The notes under the pieces are model-generated. The model searched no databases. It had not been told where the DNA came from and was given only the letters and a program-made list of their open reading frames with translations. From Candidatus Rokuibacteriota bacterium (GTDB lineage Bacteria; Methylomirabilota; Methylomirabilia; Rokubacteriales; CSP1-6), in the NCBI GenBank assembly GCA_005887895.1, contig VBPC01000121.1:1-50727 (forward strand): DNA of 50,727 bases. Direction: 5' to 3'. The position numbers and the translations under genes are program-made. Shown here one piece after another: positions 19,271 through 28,631 of the stretch (its first letter is position 1; every line of letters begins with the position of its first letter).

Positions 19271-21955
19271 TCACCGGGGGCTGGGGCCCTCCGTGACCTG
19301 CACGAAATCTTGCGGTCGAACCCACTTCGTGAACGCCGCCTTGACGTCCTCCGCCGTGAGGGCCAGGTGGCGCTCGGCCGCGCGGGTGGGCTCGTCGAGC
19401 GGCAGGCCGTCGACGGCGCGCGCGAGCAAGCCACCGGCGATGCTCGCCATGCTCGCCTCGGAGAGCGGCAGGCGCCGCAGCAGCAGGGCCTTGGCCTGGC
19501 GCAGCTCGTCGGCGGGCACGGCGCTCGTCTGCATCGTTCGCAGCTCTTGCAGGATGATGCCGCGCGCCTTCGCGACGTTGGGGGGATCGCAGCCGTACTC
19601 CACGACGTAGATCCCGCGCGTGCGGCTCATCTCGAGCGTCGAGTCGACCGCGTAGACGAGCCCCGCGTTCTGGCGCAGGTCGCGGTACAGGCGCGTGGCG
19701 TAGAAGGCGCCGCCCAGCACGTGGTTGCCCAGCTCCAGGGCGTAGTAGTCGGGATCGAAGCGGGTCAGGCCCAGCGTCTCGGCGAGGACGACGCGGTCCT
19801 GCACGCGGGCGGCGTTCGGCACGCTGATCACCGCCGGCCGGTTGAGCGGCACCGGCGGCAGGTCGGTCGCCGGCGGCGGCCCCTCGCTGCGCCAGCCGCC
19901 GAAGTGCTTCTCGACGACCGCCCGCGCCTGCTCCGGCGTGACGCGGCCGATCACCACCAGCGTCGTGAGGTCCGGCCGGAACGCGCGACGGTAATAGCCG
20001 CGCACGTCGGCCGGCGTCAGCGCCGACACCGTGTCGGGCGTCGCCTCGCGCAGCGTCGGGTCGCCCGGCGGCACCAGCGCCTGCTTGAGCGCGCGCTGGG
20101 CCTGGTACTCGGCACTCTGCAGCCGTCCGGCCAGGCGGGCGGCGACCTGCCCGCGAACGATCTTGAACGCGGCATCGGGCAGCGCGGGGCGAAGCTGGTT
20201 GTCGGCCAGGAGCTGCACGCCGCGGTCGAAGTGCTCGGCCAGCACCTCCAGCTCGAAGTCGCCGCCCGCCGTCGCCTCGGCGCCGATCTCGTCGAGCGCC
20301 CGCTGGTAGGCGACGCGGTCGAGCGACTCGCTCCCGAAGCCGAACAGACCGTCGAGAACTTCGTCGACGCCCTCCTGCCCGGCCGGCGCCTGCAGGGCGG
20401 GGCGCTGCTTGACGCGCCCGATGACGCTGATCGTGCGACTCACCGACTCCGGCTGCACGATGAGCCGCAGCCCGTTCGGCAGGACCGCCACCACCGGCTT
20501 CACCGCGGAGGTCGGCACGCTCAGCCGCTTCACCGCGCTCTCCGCCCAGGCCGGCAGCGGCACGCGGGCCGCGTTCGGCGGCGTGAATGACTCCTTGCCG
20601 CCGAACGCCTTGGCGGTGACCGGTTTGCCCGACGGCTTCGGCGTGAGGATGGCGGTCACGGCGCGGCCGACGTCGATGTAGCGGCGGGCCACCCGGTTGA
20701 CGTCGGCCACGGTGACCCGCTGGATCGCCGCCGCGTCGTCGTCGGGCGACTGCCGCCCCTCGACGGCGAGCGCCTGCGACCACGCCGAGGCCAGCCCCGG
20801 GATCGAGGTCTTCTCGAGCTCGGCATGGGTGATCACGCGCCGCTTGGCCGCCTCCACGAGGTCGGCATCGACGCCCTGGCTCGCCGCCGCCTTCAGCACC
20901 GCCTGCAGCTCGCCCAGCGTCGCCGGCGGCGGATCGCCCTGTGGGAACGCCGCCGCCGCGAAGCCGAGCCCGGCCTTCGGCAGCGGCTCGAACGAGAAGC
21001 CGCCATCGAGCGCCTTGCCCTCGGCGACGAGATTCTGGAGCGCGCCGCGCTGGCTGCCGAGCGCGTCGGCCAGCACGCGCGCCGCCGCGTGGTCGGCGTC
21101 GTCGAAGCCGGGCAGGCGGAACGCGAGCACGGCGAGGCCATAGGGCAGGTCGGTGTCCAGCCGCAGCGTGCGCGGCGTCACCGGACGCAGGGCGACGTCG
21201 GGACGCCGGGGCAACGGCCGGGCCGGAATGGCGCCGAACAGCGTCCGGATGCTGGCCAGCGCGGCCTCGGGCCGCACGTCGCCGACCACGACGAGGATCG
21301 CGTTGTTGGGCACGTACCAGGCGTCGTGGAACTTCTTCAGCATCGCGCCGGTCGTCCGCTCGAACGAGGGCCGCGTGCCGAGCGCGTCGTGAGCATACGG
21401 CGTGCCCTCGAAGAGCGCCGCCAGGAGCTTCGCGTACAGGAGGTACTGGGGGTTGGAGAGATCCTGCGCCACCTCCTGCTCGATGGCGCCTCGCTCCTGC
21501 CGCCAGCCGGCCTCGCTGGCGAGCACGCCGCGCATGCGGATCGCCTCGATCTGCAGCGCGACGTCGAGGTCCTCGGCGGCGACGGTGAAGACGTACTGCG
21601 TGACGGTCTGCTGCGTGTCCGCATCGAAGCGCCCGCCCAGCGCCGCGCTGACGTAGGCGAGCTGGTCCCCGGAGAGCCCCGGGCTCCCGCGGAACATCAT
21701 GTGCTCCTGCGCGTGCGCCATGCCGGGGAAGCCGTCGGGCGCCTCGTTGGAGCCGACGAGGTAGTTCATCTCGGTGGTCACGACCGGCGCCAGCCCATTG
21801 CCGACGATGACGACGCGCAGGCCGTTGTCGAGCGTCGCGCGCACGACGCTGGTCGCGGTGTCCGGCTCCGGCCCGCCGCGGGAGCGGCCCACCGGACACA
21901 CGACCACCACGATCGCCAGCAGGAGCGCGACGCCGCGCAGGCGCCTGATCATCAC
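19271..21955 (-). CDS. M16-family zinc metallopeptidase (insulinase/pitrilysin-like), periplasmic
   Basis: The 894-residue protein has a signal peptide (RRLRGVALLLAIVVVVCP) and two tandem M16 halves. The first carries the inverted zinc motif HAQEHMMF (HxxEH) near residue 81 and the downstream glutamate in RQERGAIEQEVAQD. The second half (from about residue 490, VVAVLPNGLRLIVQ) lacks HxxEH (position-equivalent VDEVLDGLFGFG) but keeps the RxxxY-like region DLRQNAGLVYAVDSTLE. This is the normal inactive partner domain of the closed-clam architecture. It likely degrades peptides in the periplasm. It starts at GTG 21955 or ATG 21952. It is the only peptidase of its kind here and has no obvious operon partner. 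Confidence 0.9.
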   Translation of the reverse strand: MMIRRLRGVALLLAIVVVVCPVGRSRGGPEPDTATSVVRATLDNGLRVVIVGNGLAPVVTTEMNYLVGSNEAPDGFPGMAHAQEHMMFRGSPGLSGDQLAYVSAALGGRFDADTQQTVTQYVFTVAAEDLDVALQIEAIRMRGVLASEAGWRQERGAIEQEVAQDLSNPQYLLYAKLLAALFEGTPYAHDALGTRPSFERTTGAMLKKFHDAWYVPNNAILVVVGDVRPEAALASIRTLFGAIPARPLPRRPDVALRPVTPRTLRLDTDLPYGLAVLAFRLPGFDDADHAAARVLADALGSQRGALQNLVAEGKALDGGFSFEPLPKAGLGFAAAAFPQGDPPPATLGELQAVLKAAASQGVDADLVEAAKRRVITHAELEKTSIPGLASAWSQALAVEGRQSPDDDAAAIQRVTVADVNRVARRYIDVGRAVTAILTPKPSGKPVTAKAFGGKESFTPPNAARVPLPAWAESAVKRLSVPTSAVKPVVAVLPNGLRLIVQPESVSRTISVIGRVKQRPALQAPAGQEGVDEVLDGLFGFGSESLDRVAYQRALDEIGAEATAGGDFELEVLAEHFDRGVQLLADNQLRPALPDAAFKIVRGQVAARLAGRLQSAEYQAQRALKQALVPPGDPTLREATPDTVSALTPADVRGYYRRAFRPDLTTLVVIGRVTPEQARAVVEKHFGGWRSEGPPPATDLPPVPLNRPAVISVPNAARVQDRVVLAETLGLTRFDPDYYALELGNHVLGGAFYATRLYRDLRQNAGLVYAVDSTLEMSRTRGIYVVEYGCDPPNVAKARGIILQELRTMQTSAVPADELRQAKALLLRRLPLSEASMASIAGGLLARAVDGLPLDEPTRAAERHLALTAEDVKAAFTKWVRPQDFVQVTEGPSPR

Positions 21956-22049
21956 GTCACGTCACCTCTGGAATCATTCTGCCCTCGCCGGCGGACCCCG
22001 TCGACCCGGCGGCGCGCTCGCTGGCCCGGCGGTCGGACGCAAGCGACAT

Positions 22050-22079
22050 TTGACTGACCCCGGCCGCGTGCCGTAGTCT
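22050..22079 (+). promoter_or_regulatory. candidate promoter of the zinc/manganese locus
   Basis: TTGACT (22050-22055), an 18-nt spacer and TAGTCT (22074-22079) lie 15 nt before the ATG at 22095. No palindromic A+T-rich Zur box could be recognised around it. Confidence 0.4.
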
Positions 22080-22094
22080 TCCAGATCACGTGAC

Positions 22095-22373
22095 ATGAGA
22101 GCGCGTTACGCGGCGATCCTCCTCCTGGTGGTCAGCGCCCTCATCGGCCAGGGCGCTTGCCTGCCCCACACCCACAGCGATCCCGGCGGCGGCGTCTACA
22201 ACGCCGAGCACGACCTGACGCTGCTGGCGGCGTCGGGCACCGTCGCGCCGCTGCCGGCCGTTCCGCTGCTGCTCGTCTTCGTCGAGGCAACGCCGGTCGC
22301 CTCCCTGACCGCGCCGGCGCCGTTCTCCGTGATCACCCGCGATGCCGAGTCGCGGGCCCCTCCGACCGCCTAG
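22095..22373 (+). CDS. small secreted protein heading the zinc locus
   Basis: The 92-residue product has a signal peptide (MRARYAAILLLVVSALIGQGA) followed by CLPHTHSDPGGGVYNAEHDLTLLAASG. That is a cysteine and a cluster of histidines that could bind a metal, and then a hydrophobic segment PLPAVPLLLVFVEATPV. It starts the plus-strand metal-uptake locus. No family recognised; a periplasmic metal-binding accessory is a guess from context. Confidence 0.55.
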   Translation: MRARYAAILLLVVSALIGQGACLPHTHSDPGGGVYNAEHDLTLLAASGTVAPLPAVPLLLVFVEATPVASLTAPAPFSVITRDAESRAPPTA

Positions 22374-22449
22374 TCCTTCCCGCTCCGTTTCAGCCTGACG
22401 CGACGTCCGTCCGCGGACCGTCGCCGACTTCGACCTGGGGGAGGATGGC

Positions 22450-23692
22450 ATGCATCGAGCGCGCACGATCCTGAACGTGATGCTGGCGCTGACCGTGCTG
22501 ATGGCCGGACGAGCTGATCCGGCGCCTGTCGGGCGAGCGTCCGGCCACGCCGGTCGCGCCGGCGCCGGGCCCGGCGCCGCGGTCCGCGCCGCCGACGGCG
22601 GCCGCGCCCGCCCCGCCCGGCGCGACGCCGGACGTGGAAGAGCTGAAGCGGATGATCCTGGCCGAGATCCAGCCGCAGATCGCCGCGGCGAACAAGACCT
22701 TCCCCTCGCAGTTCAACCCCGCGATCGGCTTCATCGTCGACACCGTCTTCTCCCACAGTCGCCAGAACAAGAGCAACTTCGAGTTCCGCTCGGGCGAGAT
22801 CGGGATCTCGGCCAGCGTCGATCCGTTCGCGCGGGCGTACGGCATCATCAACGGCACGCCCGACGGTGTCGACATCGAGGAGGCGGCCATCGTCACCACC
22901 TCGCTGCCGTGGAACCTGACCGTCAAGGGCGGGCGGTTCTTCGCGGAGTTCGGCCGACTCTCCACCTTCCACGACCACGATCTGCCCTTCGTGAACCGGC
23001 CGCTCGTGCTCGATACCTACATCGGCGGCGAATCCCAGGCCGACGGCGTGGAGGTCAACTGGCTGGCGCCGATCCCGCACTACCTGTCGCTGACGGCCGG
23101 CATGTACAACAAGATCGGCGCCGGCAACGACCGCGTCGACAACAGAGTTTCCCGGGACGTGTCGGAGTTCACGTACCTGCTGCGGGCGGCCACGTCGTTC
23201 AGCCTCCACGACGAGCACTCGATCGACGTCGGCCTCAGCGACGCCTACACGCCCGAAGTCCGCATCGAGGACAAGAAGGGGCGGAATCTCGCCGGCCTCG
23301 ACCTGACCTACCGCTACACCCCCCTGGCCTCCGCGTCGTACCGCGGGCTGGTCTGGGGCAACGAGCTGCTGCTGAACCACGAGTCGCGCGAGAGCTTCCC
23401 GGGCAGCGGTGACTTCCGAGGGCGGAACGCCCTCGGCATGTACAGCTACGTGGAGGCCCGGCTGAGCCGCCGGTTCTATCCGGGATTCCTGTTCGAGTAC
23501 GTGCAGGACGTCGACAGCCCCAGCCTGACGACGAAGCAGTACTCGCCGTACCTCACGTTCTGGGCCTCCGAGTTCCAGCGCCTGCGCCTGCAGTACACGC
23601 ACGCCGATGGCCCCGACCGCAGCGACGACCGCTTCTTCCTGCAGTGGACCGTCATCATCGGCAGCCACGTCCACAGCTTCCGTGACCGATAG
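22450..23692 (+). CDS. outer-membrane beta-barrel of the zinc locus, apparent frameshift near 22,500
   Basis: The ATG at 22450 has a strong GGGGAGG Shine-Dalgarno and begins a signal peptide (MHRARTILNVMLALTVLMAG). The rest of the protein lies in the next frame from about 22502: PDELIRRLSGERPATPVAPAP, a proline/alanine linker, PDVEELKRMILAEIQPQIAAANKTFP and a barrel of some 320 residues (FNPAIGFIVDTVFSHS, VKGGRFFAEFGRLSTFHDHDLPFV, TYRYTPLASASYRGLVWGNELLL). A TGA (22499-22501) blocks the second frame upstream. A one- or two-base indel at about 22,501-22,510 therefore separates the export signal from the barrel. This is either a sequencing error or a real null. The alternative GTG start at 22634 would give a barrel without export signal. 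Next to ZnuA it probably moves metal across the outer membrane. Confidence 0.7.
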
Positions 23693-23701
23693 GAGGCGAT
23701 C

Positions 23702-24499
23702 ATGAAACGCCTGCTCCTGCTTTTTCTCGCGCTCGTCGCGCTGATTCCGGCCGACGCGGGCGCCGCCAAGAAGATCCAGGTCGTCACCACGATCCCGGAT
23801 CTCGCCGACATGACGCGGCAGATCACCGGTGATCTCGCCGACGTGACCAGCATCGCCACCGGCGTCGAGGACATCCACGCGGTGCCGATGAAGCCACGGT
23901 TCGCCGTCCTGCTGAACCGCGCCGACGTCACCGTCCTCGAGGCGCCCACCCGCCTCGATCGATCCCTCGGCGACCAGCACCCGATGGGCAATCCGCACAT
24001 CAACCTCGACCCCGTGCGCGGCAAGAGCATGGTTCGGGCGATCACCGATGGGCTGTCACGCAACTTCCCGGAGCACACCGCGACGTTCCAGAAGAACGCG
24101 GCGGCCTACACCAGGGAGCTCGATGCCGCGATCGCCAGGTGGCAGCAGGAGGCCGCGCCGCTGAAGGGCAAGAAGCTGGTGAGCTACCACCCCGATCTGA
24201 TCTACTTGGCCGAGCGCTTCGGCATGGAGAACTTCGGGACCATCGAGATCCGTCCCGGCGTCGATCCGACACCCTCTCACGTCGCCGACCTCATCGAGCG
24301 AATGCGCCAGGCCAAGGTCGAGATCGTCGTGCGCGAGCGCCACTATCCCGCCGGGCTCGCCGAAACGGTGGCCAAGGCGACGGGCGCGAAGCTCGTGGAG
24401 CTGCCGGCGATGACCGGCGGGGTCCCGGAGGCGAAGACCTACATCAGCTTCATCGACTACAATGTGCGGACGTTGATCAAAGCGGTGACCGGAGGCTGA
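23702..24499 (+). CDS. znuA: zinc/manganese ABC transporter substrate-binding protein (TroA/ZnuA family)
   Basis: Signal peptide MKRLLLLFLALVALIPADAGA, then IQVVTTIPDLADMTRQITGD. Likely metal ligands are His in EDIHAVPMKP, His in NPHINLDPVRG, His in LVSYHPDLIY and the acidic residue in VVRERHYP, so the metal site seems complete. The ATG is preceded by TAGGAGG. At 265 residues it is shorter than usual: between NRADV and TVLEAPTRLDRS about 40 residues common in relatives (a helix containing a GLELE-like segment) appear to be missing, in frame. It delivers Zn2+ or Mn2+ to ZnuB/C in the periplasm. Confidence 0.88.
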   Translation: MKRLLLLFLALVALIPADAGAAKKIQVVTTIPDLADMTRQITGDLADVTSIATGVEDIHAVPMKPRFAVLLNRADVTVLEAPTRLDRSLGDQHPMGNPHINLDPVRGKSMVRAITDGLSRNFPEHTATFQKNAAAYTRELDAAIARWQQEAAPLKGKKLVSYHPDLIYLAERFGMENFGTIEIRPGVDPTPSHVADLIERMRQAKVEIVVRERHYPAGLAETVAKATGAKLVELPAMTGGVPEAKTYISFIDYNVRTLIKAVTGG

Positions 24500-24508
24500 C
24501 CGGGCGTC

Positions 24509-25213
24509 TTGTGTCTTCTGAGACTCCGTGACGTCAGCCTGGGCTACGGCCACCGGCCGGTGTTGGAGCACGTCAGCCTCGAGATCGCGCGCGGGGAGTT
24601 CGTCGCGCTGCTGGGACCCAACGGCGCCGGCAAGACGACGCTCCTGCGCGGGATCGTCGGCCTCATTCCCGTCCTGGCGGGCGCGCTCGAGTACGACCTC
24701 GACCGCACGACGAGCCCGCTCGGCTACGTGCCGCAGCGCGAGTCGCTCGACCCGACCTTTCCGCTGACGGTCTTCGAGGTCGTGCTGATGGGCACCTACG
24801 CGCGCCTGCCGGCCCTGCGGCGCGTCGGGCGGCCGGAGCGTGCGCTGGCCTCGGGTGCGCTCGACCTCGTCGGGCTCGGCGCCCTCGCCGGGCAGCGCTT
24901 CGCCTCGCTCTCGGGCGGTCAGATCCAGCGCACGCTGATCGCTCGCGCGCTGGCCGCCCAGCCGGAGTTCCTGCTCCTGGACGAGCCCACGGCCGGCGTC
25001 GACGCCGAGGCCAGCGCGGCGATCATGGCCGTGCTCGGCCGGCTCAACCATGACGAGGGCCTGACCGTGCTCCTCGTCACGCACCAGCTGCGCCTGCTGC
25101 AGGGGCTGGCCAGCGCGGTCTTCTGGGTCCAGGACGGCCGGGTGACGCGGCGACGGGTCGAGGACATCGGGGCGAGCGCTGCGGCCGCGCTCGGCGCGCC
25201 GGCGGGCGCATGA
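24509..25213 (+). CDS. znuC: zinc/manganese ABC transporter ATPase
   Basis: A 234-residue ABC ATPase with Walker A GPNGAGKTT, Q-loop GYVPQRESLDPTFPLTVFEVV, signature LSGGQIQR, Walker B FLLLDEPTAGVD and the H-loop VTHQL. The PQRESLDPTFPLTV stretch is typical of the manganese/zinc family. The start is uncertain: a TTG at 24509 precedes LRLRDVSLGYG by three codons. It overlaps the permease gene by 4 nt. It powers uptake with ZnuA and ZnuB. Confidence 0.92.
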   Translation: MCLLRLRDVSLGYGHRPVLEHVSLEIARGEFVALLGPNGAGKTTLLRGIVGLIPVLAGALEYDLDRTTSPLGYVPQRESLDPTFPLTVFEVVLMGTYARLPALRRVGRPERALASGALDLVGLGALAGQRFASLSGGQIQRTLIARALAAQPEFLLLDEPTAGVDAEASAAIMAVLGRLNHDEGLTVLLVTHQLRLLQGLASAVFWVQDGRVTRRRVEDIGASAAAALGAPAGA

Positions 25214-26091
25214 GCACCGTCCTCGAGGTCCTGCGCCCGGGCTTTCTGCTCCGCGACGCGATGGTCGCCAGCATCCTGGTCGGCGTCGTCTGTCCGCTGG
25301 TCGGTGTCTACTTCGTCCTGCGCCGCATGATCTTCCTCGGCGTCGCGCTGCCGCAGCTGTCGGCGGCCGGCATCGCGTTTGCCATGCTGATGCACCGCAC
25401 GCTGATCGGGCCACATCTGCACGGCCGCACCAGCGACGCGATGTTGGCCCAGCTCGGCGCCCTCGCCTTCACGCTCGGCGGGATCCTGGCCCTGGCGGCG
25501 CTGGAGCGCCGCGGGCGGGAGATCGTCGAGGCGCGCATCGGTATGGTCTATGCGATCGCCGGCGCGCTCACCATCCTGTTCATCGCCGCCGACCCCTGGG
25601 GCGAGGCTCACATCGTGAATCTGCTGAAGGGCGACCTGCTGGCGGCGACCGAGAGCAGCCTGGCGTTCCTGGCCGCGGTGCTGGGCGTGGTCGTCGTGGT
25701 GCTCCTCGCATTCCAGAAGGAGTTCCTGCTGGTCTCCTTCGACCGCGACCTCGCCGTGGTGTTCGGCAAGGCGACCACCACGTGGGACACGGTGCTCTAC
25801 GTCCTGTGCGGCATCACGATCTCGTTCGGCGTCCTCGCCGCCGGCCCGCTCGTCACCTTCGGCTTCCTGCTGGCGCCCCCGTTGACGGCGCGGCTCATCA
25901 CGGGTCGCATGCTGACGTTCTCGATCGCCTCGGCGGCGATCGGGGGCCTCACCGCGTTCGTGGGCTTCTGCGCGGCGTACCGCTACGACATGCCGCTCGG
26001 CCCCGCCGAGGTGGCGGTGAGCTCCGCCGTCTTCCTGGCGGTCGCGGGCGCCACGCGGCTGCGTCGCGCGCTCCGGTTGCGTCCCGCGTGA
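25210..26091 (+). CDS. znuB: zinc/manganese ABC transporter permease
   Basis: The 293-residue ABC-3 family permease has about eight membrane helices (MVASILVGVVCPLVGVYFVL, LGALAFTLGGILALAAL, VLYVLCGITISFGVLAAGPLVTFGFLLAPP). The family motif LRRMIFLGVALPQLSAAGIAFA is present. It starts ATG overlapping the ATPase stop (ATGA) and ends in a GTGA overlap with the next gene, so a coupled operon is clear. It moves the metal ion from ZnuA across the inner membrane. Confidence 0.92.
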   Translation: MSTVLEVLRPGFLLRDAMVASILVGVVCPLVGVYFVLRRMIFLGVALPQLSAAGIAFAMLMHRTLIGPHLHGRTSDAMLAQLGALAFTLGGILALAALERRGREIVEARIGMVYAIAGALTILFIAADPWGEAHIVNLLKGDLLAATESSLAFLAAVLGVVVVVLLAFQKEFLLVSFDRDLAVVFGKATTTWDTVLYVLCGITISFGVLAAGPLVTFGFLLAPPLTARLITGRMLTFSIASAAIGGLTAFVGFCAAYRYDMPLGPAEVAVSSAVFLAVAGATRLRRALRLRPA

Positions 26092-28631
26092 CCGCGCTGC
26101 TCTGGGCCTGCTTCGCGCTCTCGGGCGCGAGCGCGCTCGGCCTCGAGCTGCTCTGGCTGCGCTCGGCGGGCCTCGTGCTCGGCACCACGGCCGCGACGGC
26201 GGCCGCGGTCGTCGCCGGCTACTTCGTCGGTCTCGCCGCCGGCGCGTGGCTCGCGCGCGGCGGGAGCGACCGGCCCGTTCGTCGCTACGCGCTGCTCGAG
26301 CTCGGCGTCGCCGCCGGCGCCGTGCTGTCGTGCCTCGCCTTCCGGGCGCTCGCCGCCGACGGCGCCCAGCGAGCGCTCGATGCCGTCGGCACCGCCGGGC
26401 GCGTCGCGGTGGTCGCGCTGATCGTCGTCCCGGTGACGGCGGCGCTCGGCGCCACGCTGCCGACGCTCTGCCAGGCGCTGGCGGCGCCGAGCCTGGTCGG
26501 CCGGCGCGGCGCCGCGCTCTACGCGCTCAACACGCTGGGCGGCGCCGTCGGGGCCGCCGCCATGGGCTTCGGCCTGCCGGCGGTGCTGGGCGTGACCGCG
26601 AGCTACGTCGTGACGGCCGCGGCCAGCACGCTCGCCGGGCTGGTCGCGCTCGCGATCGGTGACGCGCCCGAGACGACGCCGCGCGCCGTCCCCGCCACGC
26701 CGCCATCCCCCGCTCGCGGTGTCTGGCTCGTCGCCGTCGGCGGCGGGTTCGTGGGCATGGGCCTGGAGATCCTGTGGGTCACGCTGTTCGCGCAGGTCCT
26801 GCACAACTCGGTCTACTCGTTCGCGGCGGTGAGCCTGGTGTTCCTGCTCGCGCTGGCCGCCGGCGCCGAGCTGGCCGCCGTCTTCCTCCGCCGCGTCGAT
26901 CCGGCGCGCCTCGCCGCCGCCGGTCTGCTCGTGGCCGGCGTCGCGACGATCGCCGGCGTGTGGACGTTCGTCTCCCTGACCGATGGCCTCCGCTATGTCG
27001 GCATGCAGACCGGTCTCGCGCACTACGTCGTGCGCATCGTCGGCCTGGCCGCGCTCACGGCCGGGCCGGCGACGCTCGCCTCCGGCGTCGTGCTGCCCGC
27101 GCTGTGGGCGGCGTTCGGCGAGCGCGAGAGCGCCGCCCGGCCGGTCGGCGCGCTGACCGGCGCCAACCTCGTGGGCGGCGCCGGCGGCGCGCTCGCGGCG
27201 GCGTTCGTGGTCCTGCCCTGGCTCGGCCTGCGCGCGGGCTTCCTGCTGGCCGCGGTCGTCTCGCTCGTCCTCGCCGCCGTCCTCGCCGACGACGACCGTC
27301 GCCTGCGCCGGCTCGCCTACGCCGGGCTCGTGCTGGCCGTGGTGGCCGACCCCGGCCGCGCGCCACTGACGTATCTCGATCCCGGAGAGACGGTCCGCGT
27401 CATCCAGGAGAGCGCGGCCGGCATCGTGAGCGTCGTCGACACCGGCGGCGATCGCCAGCTGCGACTGGACAACTACTACGTGCTCGGCGGCAGCGCCGCC
27501 GAGCGCAACGAGCGCCGCCAGGGCCTCCTGCCGCTCCTGCTTCACCCCGCGCCCCGCCGCGTGGCCTTCATCGGCATGGCCACCGGCGTCAGCGCCAGCG
27601 CGGCGACCGCGCTGAACGTCGACGATCTCACGGTGATCGAGGTCGTCCCCGAGGTGGCCGCGCTGGCCCGCACGCAGTTCGGCCAGTGGAACGCCGGCCT
27701 GCTGGACCGGCCCGACGTGCGGCTCGTCCTCGACGACGGCCGGCGCTACCTGGCCGGCACCGGCGCGCGCTTCGACGTCATCGTGTCGGACCTGTTCATC
27801 CCGTGGCACGCGAGCGCCGGCAACCTCTACTCGCTCGACATGTACCGCACGGCAGCGCGCCGGCTGGCCGACGGCGGGCTCTTCGTGCAGTGGCTGCCGC
27901 TCTACCAGCTCAGCCGGGAGGAGTTCGAGGTGATCGCGCGGACGTTCCTGGCGGCGTTTCCGCACGTGACGCTCTGGCGGAACGACTTCTATCCGAATCG
28001 CCCGGTGCTGGGGCTCGTGGGCGCCCAGCGACCGCTGCGGGTCGATCTCGAGCGCGTCGGCGCGCGGCTGGCCGGGCTGCCGGCGTGGGGGCGCGACTCG
28101 CTGCTGGCGGCGCCGCGCGCGATCGGCATGCTCTACGTGGCCGATCTCTCGTCGCGGCCCGACGCCATTCCGGCCGGGCCGGTGACGCGCGACGATCGTC
28201 CGGTGCTCGAGTTCCTGGCGCCGCGGCTCACCCGGACGAGCGCCGACGGCGACAAGGACTGGCTGCGCGGCGCGGCGCTCGCCGACTACACCGAGGCGCT
28301 GGCGACCCGCCTGGCCGGAGCGGACGAGCCCGCGCTGCCGCCGACCGTCGGGATGGCCGAGGCCCGCCGCGCCGGGGCCGCGCTGTTCCGCTACGCGATC
28401 GCCGCGACCAGCGGCGACGCCGCGCGGGCCGACGCCCTCATGCGCGAGGTCGGCCGGCTCGTCCCCGACGTCATCGCCTCCGCCGAGCGCGAGGCGCCGT
28501 CGGCCGAGCTCGCCGACGTCCGCCGCAACCTGGGACGGCTGCGCTCGGAGCAGGAGCGGCTGCGCCAGCAGCTGCAGTCGATGGAGCAGCGGCTGGGCAC
28601 GGCACCAGCGGCCGGCGGAGATCGCCGATGA
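26088..28631 (+). CDS. membrane-fused spermidine-synthase-like protein
   Basis: From a GTG coupled to znuB (GTGA) the 847-residue protein has a large N-terminal membrane domain of 12 or more helices (about residues 1-430). It has repeated halves beginning ALLWACFALSGASALGLELLWLR and VWLVAVGGGFVGMGLEILWVTLFAQVLHNSVYSF. A cytoplasmic SAM/polyamine-synthase Rossmann fold follows (about 440-660): VAFIGMATGVSASAATALNVDDLTVIEVVPEVA, VRLVLDDGRRYLAG, FDVIVSDLFIPWHASAGNLYS. A C-terminal tail ends in a coiled coil (LRSEQERLRQQLQSMEQRLG). This is the fused MFS/spermidine synthase family, whose substrates are not known. The motif DLFIPWHASAGNLYS resembles the aminopropyltransferase site but lacks its canonical residues, so polyamine synthesis is uncertain. 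Confidence 0.85.
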   Translation: MTALLWACFALSGASALGLELLWLRSAGLVLGTTAATAAAVVAGYFVGLAAGAWLARGGSDRPVRRYALLELGVAAGAVLSCLAFRALAADGAQRALDAVGTAGRVAVVALIVVPVTAALGATLPTLCQALAAPSLVGRRGAALYALNTLGGAVGAAAMGFGLPAVLGVTASYVVTAAASTLAGLVALAIGDAPETTPRAVPATPPSPARGVWLVAVGGGFVGMGLEILWVTLFAQVLHNSVYSFAAVSLVFLLALAAGAELAAVFLRRVDPARLAAAGLLVAGVATIAGVWTFVSLTDGLRYVGMQTGLAHYVVRIVGLAALTAGPATLASGVVLPALWAAFGERESAARPVGALTGANLVGGAGGALAAAFVVLPWLGLRAGFLLAAVVSLVLAAVLADDDRRLRRLAYAGLVLAVVADPGRAPLTYLDPGETVRVIQESAAGIVSVVDTGGDRQLRLDNYYVLGGSAAERNERRQGLLPLLLHPAPRRVAFIGMATGVSASAATALNVDDLTVIEVVPEVAALARTQFGQWNAGLLDRPDVRLVLDDGRRYLAGTGARFDVIVSDLFIPWHASAGNLYSLDMYRTAARRLADGGLFVQWLPLYQLSREEFEVIARTFLAAFPHVTLWRNDFYPNRPVLGLVGAQRPLRVDLERVGARLAGLPAWGRDSLLAAPRAIGMLYVADLSSRPDAIPAGPVTRDDRPVLEFLAPRLTRTSADGDKDWLRGAALADYTEALATRLAGADEPALPPTVGMAEARRAGAALFRYAIAATSGDAARADALMREVGRLVPDVIASAEREAPSAELADVRRNLGRLRSEQERLRQQLQSMEQRLGTAPAAGGDRR

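Noticed and set aside
19271-21955. Loss of activity in the M16 peptidase because the second half lacks HxxEH
   Set aside because: An inactive second domain is the normal M16 arrangement; the first half keeps HAQEH and the third ligand.
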